Positions 29,365 to 38,360 are shown, numbered from the stretch's first letter. The stretch is DNA of 64,000 nt from Jeotgalicoccus aerolatus (GCF_014635205.1 NZ_BMCN01000004.1:124001-188000), one strand, 5' to 3'. A program made the numbers and translations. The notes: generated by a model from the sequence alone, not told the origin.

Positions 29365-31413
29365 ATGAATAAAGAAGATAATCATAATCATGCTGAGCAC
29401 GAAGAAAGTCATCATAACCATGAGGAGAACCATGAATCCCATAATCATAACGGACACGATCATCATGCGCATATGGTGACAGATTTTCGTAATAAATTCT
29501 TCATTATCCTGATATTCACAATTCCAATTGTACTTCTATCTCCGATGATTCAAAATTTCATAGGTGTGGATTGGCAATTTACTGGAGATAGTTATATTGT
29601 GGCAGCGTTGGCCACGTTCGTTTATTTCTACGGGGGTTGGCCATTCATTAAGGGCGCTTACGATGAATTGAAAAACAAAGAACCAGGCATGATGACATTA
29701 ATAGCAATGGCGATTTCTGTCGCTTACTTCTATAGTATGGCAGTTGTTTTTGGATTCAATGGGGAAGAAATTTTCTGGGAGCTGGCAACTCTTGTATTAA
29801 TCATGCTTCTGGGACATTGGATTGAAATGCGAGCTATTAACAATGCTTCCAAGGCTCTGGAATCCCTCGCATCATTAATGCCTGATACGGCAAACCGTAT
29901 CACTGAAAATGGTGAAACAGAAGAAGTTCAGATTGATGATATTAAAGCGGGTGATTTACTATTAGTAAAACCCGGAGAAAAAATGCCGCTGGATGGTAAA
30001 ATCGTTAAAGGAAAGTCGCAAGTTGATGAATCTATGCTGACAGGTGAGTCCGTCCCTGTCGAAAAGTCCATTGATGACGAGGTCATTGGAGGTTCAATAA
30101 ACAGAGAAGGTTCTCTCACTATTGAAGTAGAGAAACTGATGAATGAATCTTATCTGACACAAGTTATAGATATGGTTAGAGAATCACAACGTACTAAATC
30201 GAAAACTCAGGATGTAACTAATAAAGCAGCTAAATGGTTATTCTATATCGCTTTAGCTGCCGGTATTATCACATTTATCGTTTGGATAAGTATTGGAGCA
30301 ACTATAGATACTGCTATCATGAGATTGGTAACAGTTTTGGTTATTGCTTGTCCTCATGCTTTAGGTCTGGCAGCACCGTTGGTTATTTCAGTATCTACAT
30401 CACTTGCTGCAAAGCACGGTTTGTTAATTCGAAAACGTCCACAGTTTGAAAAGGCTCGTAAAATTAACGCTGTGATCTTCGATAAGACGGGTACTTTGAC
30501 TGAGGGTAAATTTGGTGTTACAGATATACAGACTTTCAATAATATTGACGAAAATATCCTTTTAAGTTATGCAGCAACAATAGAAAATGAATCGGAACAC
30601 CCTATTGCGAGAGGTATACTCAATGAAGCCAAGTTAAAAGAACTTGAATTGCTTGAAATGTCAAATTTCAATTCAATTACTGGTGTAGGAATTGAAGGGA
30701 CGATTGATGATAAACAAGTCAAAGTAGTGAGTCCGGGATATGTACGTAAACAAAAAATAGATTTTGACGATAAGAACTTTAATAAATGGTCAGAACAAGG
30801 TAAGACGGTAGTTTTTCTTTTGGTAAACGAAGAATTAGCAGGTGCCATTGCACTGGCAGATAAGATTAAGGAAAGTTCTAAGCAGACAATAGAACAGCTG
30901 CATAAGAGAAATATTAAAGCTATAATGTTGACCGGAGATAACCAAAAAGTCGCAAATTATGTCGCAGAACAAATTGGGATTGATGAAGTCTATGCTGAAG
31001 TAATGCCCAATGAGAAAGCAGATAAAGTGACAGAAATCCAAGAACGTGGTTTGGTTGTTGCAATGACAGGTGACGGAATCAATGACGCACCGGCATTGAC
31101 TAAAGCAGATGTTGGTATCGCAGTGGGTGCAGGCACAGATATCGCGATGGATAGTGCAGACATCGTTCTCGTTGACAGTAATCCGAAAGATATTCTTGCA
31201 ATATTCAGCCTGTCTAAAAGAACATATAATAAATTGGTACAGAATCTGATCTGGGCAACCGGATATAACGTGATTGCCCTCCCATTGGCAGCAGGAGTGC
31301 TGGCGCCTTGGGGGATAATACTCAGTCCGGCTGTAGGTGCGATTTTGATGAGTCTCAGTACAATCATCGTTGCAATCAATGCGCAGTTACTTCATAGATT
31401 TGAAGTAGAATAA
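29365..31413 (+). CDS. copB: Copper-exporting P1B-type ATPase CopB
   Basis: Copper efflux ATPase (682 residues). The N terminus is a His-rich tail (about 15 His in the first 36 residues) instead of CxxC heavy-metal domains. The intramembrane site is CPH (Cys329-Pro-His331), characteristic of CopB-type pumps rather than the CPC of CopA. Other motifs are TGES in the actuator domain, the phosphorylation site DKTGT (Asp373), SEHPIARGI in the nucleotide domain and GDGINDAPAL. AGGAGGGGG precedes the ATG. It is transcribed from a CopY-box promoter. Confidence 0.95.
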   Translation: MNKEDNHNHAEHEESHHNHEENHESHNHNGHDHHAHMVTDFRNKFFIILIFTIPIVLLSPMIQNFIGVDWQFTGDSYIVAALATFVYFYGGWPFIKGAYDELKNKEPGMMTLIAMAISVAYFYSMAVVFGFNGEEIFWELATLVLIMLLGHWIEMRAINNASKALESLASLMPDTANRITENGETEEVQIDDIKAGDLLLVKPGEKMPLDGKIVKGKSQVDESMLTGESVPVEKSIDDEVIGGSINREGSLTIEVEKLMNESYLTQVIDMVRESQRTKSKTQDVTNKAAKWLFYIALAAGIITFIVWISIGATIDTAIMRLVTVLVIACPHALGLAAPLVISVSTSLAAKHGLLIRKRPQFEKARKINAVIFDKTGTLTEGKFGVTDIQTFNNIDENILLSYAATIENESEHPIARGILNEAKLKELELLEMSNFNSITGVGIEGTIDDKQVKVVSPGYVRKQKIDFDDKNFNKWSEQGKTVVFLLVNEELAGAIALADKIKESSKQTIEQLHKRNIKAIMLTGDNQKVANYVAEQIGIDEVYAEVMPNEKADKVTEIQERGLVVAMTGDGINDAPALTKADVGIAVGAGTDIAMDSADIVLVDSNPKDILAIFSLSKRTYNKLVQNLIWATGYNVIALPLAAGVLAPWGIILSPAVGAILMSLSTIIVAINAQLLHRFEVE

Positions 31414-31415
31414 AA

Positions 31416-31457
31416 TAAATGCCGACAAATCCTTACTTAAGGATAGTCGGTATTTTA
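31416..31457 (+). terminator. Hairpin between copB and copY
   Basis: Arms around AATGCCGAC ... GTCGG(T)ATT with the inner AATCCTT/AAGGAT pairing, followed by a T run. It may stop most copB transcripts before copY. Confidence 0.7.
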
Positions 31458-31521
31458 ATTCTTTACTGTATGAAATATGAAAGGCATCTTAAAAATACTT
31501 GAAAAAATTAGAGGTGAAAAT

Positions 31522-31953
31522 ATGACCAAAGCAATTGATTCAAATATCACAGATTCCGAATGGGAAGTGATGCGGGTCGTTTGGGCACAAAAAAAAACTA
31601 CGAGTAAAGATATTAGAGATATTATAGAAAATAAAAAGAATTGGAAACCGGCCACGACCAAAACACTTATTGGGAGACTTGTTGATAAAGGCGTATTAAA
31701 CACAGAAAAGGACGGCAACAAATACATTTATTCAACTAATTTAAAAGAAAGTGACTTTCTCAAAAGTACACTTGAACAAACTTTCGATAATATATGTAAT
31801 AAAGACATTGGAAAAATTATTGCAGATTTAATTTCAAAATCAACATTAAGCTATATAGATATAGAAGAGTTGGAAAAAGTGTTAGAGATGAAAAAAGAGG
31901 ATGCAGTTGACGTAGTGCCATGTAATTGTGTTCCAGGTCAATGTAACTGTTAA
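31522..31953 (+). CDS. copY: Copper-responsive repressor CopY (BlaI/MecI family)
   Basis: 143-residue winged-helix repressor: ITDSEWEVMRVVWAQKK begins the BlaI/MecI-type DNA-binding domain, and the C terminus carries CNCVPGQCNC, an exact CxCxxxxCxC copper/zinc site of CopY. Zn form binds DNA and Cu(I) loading releases it in the enterococcal prototype. The ATG at 31522 has GAGGTGA upstream; a longer frame from 31477 lacks a ribosome site. Its operators are those before copB. Confidence 0.92.
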   Translation: MTKAIDSNITDSEWEVMRVVWAQKKTTSKDIRDIIENKKNWKPATTKTLIGRLVDKGVLNTEKDGNKYIYSTNLKESDFLKSTLEQTFDNICNKDIGKIIADLISKSTLSYIDIEELEKVLEMKKEDAVDVVPCNCVPGQCNC

Positions 31954-32022
31954 TCAGCAGTAGATACAATGAATTAAGTAAGATAATTGATTGGTTAAAT
32001 AAAAAAATAGAGAAAATATAAA

Positions 32023-32039
32023 ATACCTGCCTGGGGTAT
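32023..32039 (+). promoter_or_regulatory. CsoR/CstR-type dyad upstream of copZ
   Basis: ATACC-N7-GGTAT at 32023-32039, about 50 bases before the copZ start. It is not a CopY box. The three cst-locus sites have N6 between the same arms, so this may be a site for a CsoR encoded elsewhere, with the different spacing giving specificity. Confidence 0.55.
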
Positions 32040-32090
32040 GATGAAATTATTGTATAGCGTAATCTAATTAAATTTTAAGGAGGAATTTAT

Positions 32091-32342
32091 ATGTCAAAAG
32101 TAACACTTAATGTAGAAGGAATGTCATGTGGGGCTTGCGTTAATAAAGTTGAGGGAAGTGTCAGTCAATTAAATGGCGTTGAATCAGTCAAAGCTCAAAT
32201 TCCTGAAGGTAAAGTAGATGTAACATTTAATGACAGTACAATTAATTTGGCAGACATCAAAGGTGCTATTCAAAATACCGGCTACGAGATTAAAGAGGAT
32301 ATTGATAAAGAAGATGGTTCTGCGTGTTCATGCTGCAGCTAG
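32091..32342 (+). CDS. copZ: Copper chaperone CopZ with cysteine tail
   Basis: Heavy-metal-associated domain of 83 residues that carries Cu(I) in the cytoplasm. The MxCxxC loop is MSCGAC (Cys13, Cys16) and the ferredoxin-like fold covers residues 1-68. Unlike the usual 68-70-residue CopZ it has an extra tail ending in ACSCCS, three cysteines that might add a second copper site. AAGGAGGA precedes the ATG. It has its own promoter region with a CsoR-like dyad and its own terminator. Confidence 0.92.
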   Translation: MSKVTLNVEGMSCGACVNKVEGSVSQLNGVESVKAQIPEGKVDVTFNDSTINLADIKGAIQNTGYEIKEDIDKEDGSACSCCS

Positions 32343-32430
32343 TTAATGACAAAAGATTTTAAGAATTTAGAGTATCATCTTTTTATGTCATATTGATTCT
32401 ATATAATAATTGTAGAAAGAGACCAAGATA

Positions 32431-32474
32431 AAAAATCCGGCAAATCTTAATTCAAGATTTGCCGGATTTTTTCT
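32431..32474. terminator. Bidirectional terminator after copZ
   Basis: Perfect 18-bp stem (32431-32448 with 32454-32471), 5-base loop, A and T runs outside. It serves copZ and the convergent lipoprotein gene. Confidence 0.92.
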
Positions 32475-32521
32475 TTGTAATCAGGAATCCATGCTTCTAT
32501 CCTATATTACTATTCACTAAT

Positions 32522-33145
32522 TTATTCCACAGGTGCCAGTTCACTTTCTGTAACCCACTTATGATTCTGCACTTCTTCTTCAGTATCTGTTGTAACAAAA
32601 TCTACCATATAGACAGTCGTTTCTTCAGCTGAGTCAATCGTGGCTGTTGCACCTTCCATGCCTTCCATGTGTGATGCATTCATTACTGCTTCATCGCCTG
32701 GTTCTAATGGGGCTTCTCCCGGTTCTTCCAATTCTTCATGAATGACCCATTTATGATCTTCTACCAGTTCTTCGCCGTTCGTCGGTGTGTATGAGACAGT
32801 ATAGACAGTGGTGTCAAAAGCACCGGAAATTGTTGCTTCAGCACCATCCATACCTTGCATGTGTTCTGCTTCAATAGTCGCTTGACTTCCAACTGCATAA
32901 GTTGGATTTTCTGCTTCTTTCAAGTCTTCAGGTACTTCACCGGAACTGGACATCTCATCAGCTGAATGTTCCATATGACCTCCGGAATCTGATTCCATGT
33001 CCATTTCCTCCTCAGAGCTGGACTCTGTTTCAGTGCTTTGGCTTTCTTCATCTTCATTAGGCTGAGTTTCCCCATTACCACAGGCAGCCATTAAAAATAC
33101 AGCGAATATGGAAAGAAGCCCTAATAATATTTTGTTTTTTACCAT
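32522..33145 (-). CDS. YdhK-like lipoprotein with two DUF1541 repeats
   Basis: 207-residue lipoprotein (lipobox MAAC, Cys22) with an acidic Glu/Ser-rich linker containing Met and His (EEMDMES, GGHMEHSADEM) and two copies of DUF1541, each with a AxHM(Q/E)GM(D/E)GA motif and ending HKWV. The His/Met-rich linker suits copper binding, and this family recurs in copper clusters of Bacillota. The ATG at 33145 has GGAGGG upstream; the longer frame from 33190 has none. The molecular role is not established; copper binding is an inference from composition and context. Confidence 0.82.
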   Translation of the reverse strand: MVKNKILLGLLSIFAVFLMAACGNGETQPNEDEESQSTETESSSEEEMDMESDSGGHMEHSADEMSSSGEVPEDLKEAENPTYAVGSQATIEAEHMQGMDGAEATISGAFDTTVYTVSYTPTNGEELVEDHKWVIHEELEEPGEAPLEPGDEAVMNASHMEGMEGATATIDSAEETTVYMVDFVTTDTEEEVQNHKWVTESELAPVE

Positions 33146-33379
33146 GTATATACCCTCCATTTTATTAGTTCTACTGAGAACTCTACCCATAACTTTTGCA
33201 GTTTACGTGCAGATTCAATGAAAAATAAATGTATTTAATCAAGAATAATATTACCGACTCGACATATTGGATTTCAATTTAAAGGTTTATTAACCGTGGA
33301 TGATATCTCAGCGCTTCCTTCAAATCTGCACGAAAAATCGATATTTAAATAATAAAATGTATAAAGAGAGTAGCGAATC

Positions 33380-33740
33380 ATGATACCAAGAAAATTAATA
33401 ATTAATACTATAATATTATCATCTATATTTTTAGCGGGATGCGGTAAAATCACTCATGTAACTTCGAGTTACCCTTTAAATTTAAAAAGTTTTGACGGTC
33501 AGGTGTTATACTTAGTCATACATTTTTTAGACTAAAACTTCGTTGCAGCTGCCACCTCTGCTAGATTATTTTTATCGAAAGATAGTGAAGATGAAAGATG
33601 ATGGTATTTTGTATGTTGCAATCAATCCACAGAACGAAGATGAGTTAGAAATCTAGACTATAAACAGAAATAGTTATGTGTCTAATGACGGCTCATAAGA
33701 ACAGTGGAAGAAAATTTTAGTTGTAGGCAAAGTAAAATAA
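33380..33740 (+). pseudogene. Broken small lipoprotein gene
   Basis: An ATG at 33380 opens a 51-residue peptide with a lipoprotein signal ending LAGC, stopping at 33535. Downstream, after a frame change, protein-like text continues (DDGILYVAINPQNEDELEI, then NSYVSNDGS and EQWKKILVVGK) with two further stops, ending at 33740. This looks like one lipoprotein gene of about 115 residues ruined by frameshift and stops. The family was not recognised. From 33146 to 33379 nothing is seen. Confidence 0.55.
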
Positions 33741-33852
33741 GCTGAATTATTCATAATAAAAATACTACTTTTCTATATAATATGACTAATGAACAAAATG
33801 ATAAGATAATCTATTACGATTTATGCTGTTGCAGAAAACTGAGGAGGCTTTT

Positions 33853-35240
33853 ATGTTCAATAAATTAGCTTTAAAAATCGGACTTTTGTTTTTTCTGGTG
33901 ATTCTTATTATTGAAATCATATTATTCTATATCCTATATACAAATCTGGTCGCTGATCGTGTGGAGGAAGTGATGGGGGATTTATTGGCCCGGGGGAATA
34001 CACACAGAGACGTATTGGAAGAAAACTATACAACCACGACATTGGAACATGTTGCGATTATGGAGTCAGAATCAGATTTTATTGTGGTGATAACAGATGA
34101 GAATGGAGAGATAATCATCAATTCTGATCCGGTTGAACCAGAAATGATAACTGTTATTGAACATACTGATTATGGTGAAATACCACAAGAAGGAGTTATC
34201 CTGAAATCAAATTGGTCAGAAGAAAAATATGTCTCTACAGACAGCCCCCTAACTTTTAACGAAACTCATAGCGGGCATGTTTTTATGTTTGCTGAAAGTG
34301 ATAGCATCGAACGGATTATTGATCATCTCAGCCATAAGTTTTGGCTTGTGGGTCTATTGACTTTACTTCTGACTGTTATAACGGTGTTTATTCTTTCCAG
34401 AGTTATTACCCAACCGGTATTGAGGATGAAAAAAGCGACAGAACAATTAAGTAGAGGCAATCATAACGTGGAATTGTATACACATCGAAAAGATGAGCTT
34501 GGAGATTTGGCGACTTCGATTACTTTGCTGTCGCAAGATCTGGAACGTTTAAAAAACGAGAGAAATGAATTTTTAGGGAGTATATCGCATGAGCTACGAA
34601 CACCTTTAACCTATATGAAAGGGTATACGGATATTATTAGCAGAAAAGAAATATCCACGACGGACAGGAATAGATACATTAAAATCATTCAGGAAGAAAC
34701 AGAGCATTTAGCAGACCTGATAAAAAATCTGTTTGAATTAGCTAAAATCGATCATAATGAATTTGCCATCACAAAAGAGAGGGTAGTATTTAGCACTTTG
34801 ATTGAGACGGTTTTAGCACGAATCCGTCCAGCGCTCAATGAAAAAAAATAGAGCTTTCCTTACATTGTCCGGACAACTTGGTTGTTATGGCAGATCCCGA
34901 AAGAATTCAACAAGTTATATTGAATATATTAGATAATGCAATAAAGTATACTCTCGAGAAAGGTCATATCACAATGGAAGTTATTCAAAATAAAAATGAA
35001 ATTTTAACAACTATTTCAGATACAGGAGAAGGAATCCCAGAAGAAGATATACCCTTTATATTCGATCGACTGTATCGTTCTGAAAAGTCTAGATCCCGGG
35101 TAAGCGGAGGATCTGGTCTCGGGCTGACAATCGCTAAAGAAATTGTGGAGTTGCATGGTGGCGAGATTGGAGTAGAAAGTACACTCGGCAAGGGGACTGT
35201 TTTCGTCATATCTTTAAAGAAGGAGAATGTAAATGAATAA
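33853..35240 (+). pseudogene. Sensor histidine kinase, frameshifted in an A8 tract
   Basis: Would encode a 462-residue membrane kinase: helix 1 (about residues 7-29), an extracytoplasmic sensor, helix 2 (about 165-185), HAMP (to about 240) and HisKA with ISHELRTPLTYMKGY. The frame ends at TAG 34849-34851 directly after eight A residues (34841-34848). Adding one A restores the text KIELSLHCPDNLVVMADPERIQQ and the ATPase boxes DNAIKYT, DTGEGIP and GGSGLGLTIAKEI to 35240. The ATG has GAGGAGG upstream. The pairing regulator gene overlaps its end by eight bases. In this copper context it is probably a CopS/CusS-like sensor. Confidence 0.85.
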
Positions 35241-35904
35241 AGTGCTGTTAATCGATGATGAAGAGAGAATGCTCGAACTGTTGACATTATACTTGAAACC
35301 TTACCCTTATTTTTGTCGAAAAGCAGTAGGTGCAAAAGCAGGGCTTAAGTTTGTTAAAGAAGAGAAGTTTGATCTTATTCTACTGGATATCATGATGCCT
35401 GAAATGAATGGATGGGAAGTATGCAGAGAAATACGGCAATACTCAGATGTACCTATTATCATGGTGACTGCACGTGAGCAGAAAGAAGATATTGTAAAAG
35501 GACTCAAGCTGGGTGCAGATGACTATATCACAAAACCTTTTAATGAAGAAGAATTGGTTGCAAGAATGGATGCATTACTAAGAAGAACAAGACCTGTCAA
35601 CCGGATTGAAGTCGAAAGACTGTTATGGGACGAAGATCAATTTGAACTATCCTATAAAAAACAGCTTGTAAAATTAACACCAAAAGAATTTGCACTCATT
35701 GGATTACTCATGAAAAATCCAGGAAGGGTATTTTCTAGAAATCAATTGATTGATTTAGTGTGGGGCATGCATTCTGAAACGGAAGGACGTACTGTGGATT
35801 CCCATGTTAGAAATATGCGGGAAAAAATTCGGGAAGTCGGATTTCCTATCGATGATTACTTTCACACAGTGTGGGGCGTTGGTTACAAATGGATTAAAAA
35901 TTAA
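35233..35904 (+). CDS. OmpR/PhoB-family response regulator
   Basis: 223 residues: receiver domain with the acidic pair DDE (8-10), phosphorylation site Asp52 (LLDIMMPEMNG), VTAR and the Lys in ITKPF, then a winged-helix DNA-binding domain from about residue 130 (KLTPKEFALIGLLMKNPGRVFSR). It starts eight bases inside the kinase gene, kinase first, the reverse of the usual regulator-first order in Bacillota. Neighbours suggest copper control of the adjacent lipoprotein or Csp gene, but no operator could be assigned. Confidence 0.93.
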   Translation: MNKVLLIDDEERMLELLTLYLKPYPYFCRKAVGAKAGLKFVKEEKFDLILLDIMMPEMNGWEVCREIRQYSDVPIIMVTAREQKEDIVKGLKLGADDYITKPFNEEELVARMDALLRRTRPVNRIEVERLLWDEDQFELSYKKQLVKLTPKEFALIGLLMKNPGRVFSRNQLIDLVWGMHSETEGRTVDSHVRNMREKIREVGFPIDDYFHTVWGVGYKWIKN

Positions 35905-35956
35905 AACACATTTTCAATATTAAAACGTTAGACTGCTTGCTTTTGTTCGATTAATA

Positions 35957-35997
35957 AGAAGTGCCATGCCAGAATTATTATCTGACATGGCACTTCT
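35957..35997. terminator. Bidirectional terminator, regulator gene / csp gene
   Basis: Arms 35957-35973 and 35981-35997 pair over 17 positions (one mismatch) between convergent genes. Confidence 0.82.
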
Positions 35998-36014
35998 TCT
36001 ACACAAGTTTTATT

Positions 36015-36341
36015 CTAAGCAATTTCCTTACATGCTTCTGCACATTTGAAGCACGCTTCTGCACATCTCTGACAGTGTTCATGGTCGTGTTTCTGACATT
36101 CATTTCCGCAAGCTTCGCAAATTTTGGCGCATACTGCTGCTAAATCAGAAGAAAATGGAGTGCCTCTCATTAATGCTTGTTCTAGAAATGCACAGATATC
36201 TGCACATTCGCGATCCAGTCTGATGCACTTTGCCGTCATATTTACGTCTTCTTCCTTCAAACAGGCATCGTAGCAATGGTTACAGGCTTCCATACATTCA
36301 TGTAACGTCTGAATCAGTTGTTGGTGTTGTTCATGTGCCAT
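36015..36341 (-). CDS. csp: Four-helix-bundle copper-storage protein (Csp, DUF326)
   Basis: 108 residues with 16 cysteines, spaced as CxxxC, CxxC and CxxxC along helices (for instance CMEACNHCYDAC near residue 16 and CAEACFKCAEAC near the end). This is the pattern of Csp proteins, which pack Cu(I) ions inside a four-helix bundle. No signal peptide is visible, so it corresponds to the cytosolic Csp3 type that keeps copper stored or harmless. GGAGGGAT precedes the ATG. It sits at the end of the copper block. Confidence 0.9.
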   Translation of the reverse strand: MAHEQHQQLIQTLHECMEACNHCYDACLKEEDVNMTAKCIRLDRECADICAFLEQALMRGTPFSSDLAAVCAKICEACGNECQKHDHEHCQRCAEACFKCAEACKEIA

Positions 36342-36537
36342 TGTAAATCCCTCCTATAGAATTGAATCACTTACATTGAGTGAATTCCCATCTGTTTCGC
36401 ATATAAACCGATATTGTAAAACTCCATCGAAACTGCACAGAATTTTAATAATGCGGAGCTTCTACAACTGAGTTAATAATTTAATTTGCCTAGAAGAATC
36501 AAGAAATATTGTTATTTTTAGTTATTAAATTAGAGCA

Positions 36538-37077
36538 TTGGAGTTATCACCATGGGGTCAGGAATTTAAAGATAAGTTGTTATTTTATACAAACAGAAGA
36601 ATCGATATGCAGCAGCAAAACGGCGTACTGCCGAAAAAAGGAAATTATATGTATTTAGATCCGAACTATACAGATGTTTTCGGAGACCCATTACTGCATG
36701 TAACTTACAAATTCAGTGATATAGATAGAAATATTGTAAAATATGCACATCAGCAATGTAAAGAAATTTTAGAAGAAATGGGTGCAGATTATATTAATGT
36801 TCCTGAAATAGATGATTCAGTAGAGTTTGGAAAAGACTCTCTGTCCGACCATACAGGCGGCGGAGTAATAATAGGTGACGACTCGGAAACTTCAGCAGTA
36901 AATACTTATTCACAAATGTGGGATATGGAAAATTTGTTTGTAGTCGGTGCATCTTCGTTCCCGTTACATTCAAAATCAAATCCTACAGGTACACTTGGCG
37001 CACTCACTTACAGAGCAGCTGAAGGCATGAAGAAATACATGAAAGATAATAAAGTTCTAGAAAAATCAAACAGTTAA
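36538..37077 (+). pseudogene. GMC-family oxidoreductase, C-terminal fragment
   Basis: 179 residues corresponding only to the C-terminal third of GMC flavoenzymes (gluconate 2-dehydrogenase/sorbosone-type). It includes DHTGGGVIIGDD, the NLFVVGASSFPLHSKSNPTGTLGALTYRAAE block (catalytic His and FAD-contact region), but the FAD-binding N terminus is missing, and upstream DNA (36342-36537) does not contain it. The open frame begins with a TTG without a ribosome site. An IS3-type fragment starts eight bases after its stop. Confidence 0.82.
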
Positions 37078-37085
37078 AAATGGGA

Positions 37086-37199
37086 CTATTCGACTATGTA
37101 AACTGGTATAACACAATCAGACCGCATGATGCATTGGATTATCTCACACCAAAGGAGTATAAAGAAAACTTCTATAAAAAGTGTCTAATATTCTGTTGA
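37086..37199 (+). mobile_element. IS3/IS150-type transposase, last 37 codons
   Basis: The frame reads LFDYVNWYNTIRPHDALDYL, then TPKEYKENFYKK, the usual C-terminal end of IS3-family integrase-type transposases (YNxxRxHxALxYxTPxE). Everything upstream of it is gone. The sequence after the lysines (GTGTCTAATATTCTGTTGACA) looks like the right end of such an element. Confidence 0.82.
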
Positions 37200-37235
37200 C
37201 ATACCATTATCTTATTCTAATGATCATAGCTAAAT

Positions 37236-38261
37236 CTAAACAGAAAAGTATGTCAGTACAGATAAGATTAGAGAGACGATAATCATAATAATAAGAGGTT
37301 TAAATGCTTTACTGCGTAAATCACTTAAATTAACATTCAGACCCAACCCAACCATAGCGGCAGTTAAAAGCCATGTCGTGAGAGTGGAAACATCTTCCAT
37401 TATATTATCTGTCACCTGTACAGTATTGTCGATGACGTAACTCCCAATAATGCTCATTAAGAGAAATCCAACGAGAAACCATGGAAATTGTACTTTATTA
37501 CGTTCCGTCTGTTTCCCTTTTTCTTTACGGTTCATTATCAATATAAATATAAACGCCAGTGGAACCAGTAAGAAAATCCTGCCCAGTTTTGCCAGCAGAG
37601 AAATTGCCAATGCATCTTCACCAGCGGGTTCCGCCGCAATGGCGACATGTGCCAGTTCATGAAGCGTAGATCCCGCCCAGATACCGTAACTTTCGGAAGA
37701 CAAAGGCAGCACAGGTTCAATCAAAGTATAACCGACAGCAAACACAGTACCCACAAGTGCAATAATACCCACACTGATTGCTGTGTCTTCATCTTTAGAT
37801 TTTACAATTGGAGCTATCGCTGCAATTGCAGCTGCTCCGCACACACCTGTCCCAACACCCAATAATAAAGATATTGTACTGTCTGCTTTAAAGATTTTGG
37901 CAGCCCAGACTGTTAATAGAATCACGGAAGCAATAATTATCCCGTCTCTCAGTAGCAGTCCCAGTCCATCTTGTAAAATAACGTCAATATTTAATTTAAG
38001 ACCATATAATATTATCGCAAGACGCAAAAGTTTTTGAGAAGAAAATACTATACCATTTTTCAAAATCATCGGGTATCCAAAAAAATGCCGGTAAATCACA
38101 GCAATAATTATTGCACATGCCAGCTGTCCGACATTATTCAAACCCGGTAATAATGAAAAAAGATAACCCCAAAAAGCAATTAAAAATGTAAAGGCGACGC
38201 CCGCTGACCACCATAAAAGGGAGTTTAGTTTTTGTTTCTTTTCTATAGATATAAGTATCAT
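37236..38261 (-). CDS. yeiH: YeiH family putative sulfate/sulfite-linked membrane exporter
   Basis: 341 residues with about ten membrane helices and the UPF0324/YeiH hallmarks LRLAIILYGLKLN, GVGTGVCGAAAIAAIAPI and GIWAGSTLHELAHVAIAA. The family is annotated as putative sulfate exporters, with little experimental proof. It is divergent from a LysR regulator with a shared 99-base control region carrying two overlapping dyads. It may link to the cst genes by handling oxidised sulfur anions. Confidence 0.85.
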   Translation of the reverse strand: MILISIEKKQKLNSLLWWSAGVAFTFLIAFWGYLFSLLPGLNNVGQLACAIIIAVIYRHFFGYPMILKNGIVFSSQKLLRLAIILYGLKLNIDVILQDGLGLLLRDGIIIASVILLTVWAAKIFKADSTISLLLGVGTGVCGAAAIAAIAPIVKSKDEDTAISVGIIALVGTVFAVGYTLIEPVLPLSSESYGIWAGSTLHELAHVAIAAEPAGEDALAISLLAKLGRIFLLVPLAFIFILIMNRKEKGKQTERNKVQFPWFLVGFLLMSIIGSYVIDNTVQVTDNIMEDVSTLTTWLLTAAMVGLGLNVNLSDLRSKAFKPLIIMIIVSLILSVLTYFSV

Positions 38262-38311
38262 CTCCTGATAGTTATAAGTTTAAAATCTCCACATGGATAA
38301 GTAAAATAAAT

Positions 38312-38345
38312 TATAGTGATATATACTATAAGCATATGGTTATAG
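38312..38345. promoter_or_regulatory. Overlapping LysR-type dyads between yeiH and lysR
   Basis: TATAGT-N7-ACTATA at 38312-38330 and CTATAA-N8-TTATAG at 38326-38345 overlap by five bases. Such T-rich dyads next to a divergently transcribed LysR gene are the usual regulator binding sites (recognition and activation sites). Confidence 0.65.
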
Positions 38346-38360
38346 AAGGAGGCACTTAAC

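Noticed and set aside
29365..31413. Cadmium/zinc P-type ATPase
   Set aside because: The intramembrane motif is CPH with a His-rich tail and CopY boxes upstream, which indicates copper.
36538..37077. Complete GMC oxidoreductase gene
   Set aside because: Only the C-terminal third is present, and there is no FAD loop or ribosome site.
37086..37199. IS257/IS431-type element
   Set aside because: The C-terminal text belongs to the IS3 family, and the IS6-family ends were not seen anywhere in the window.
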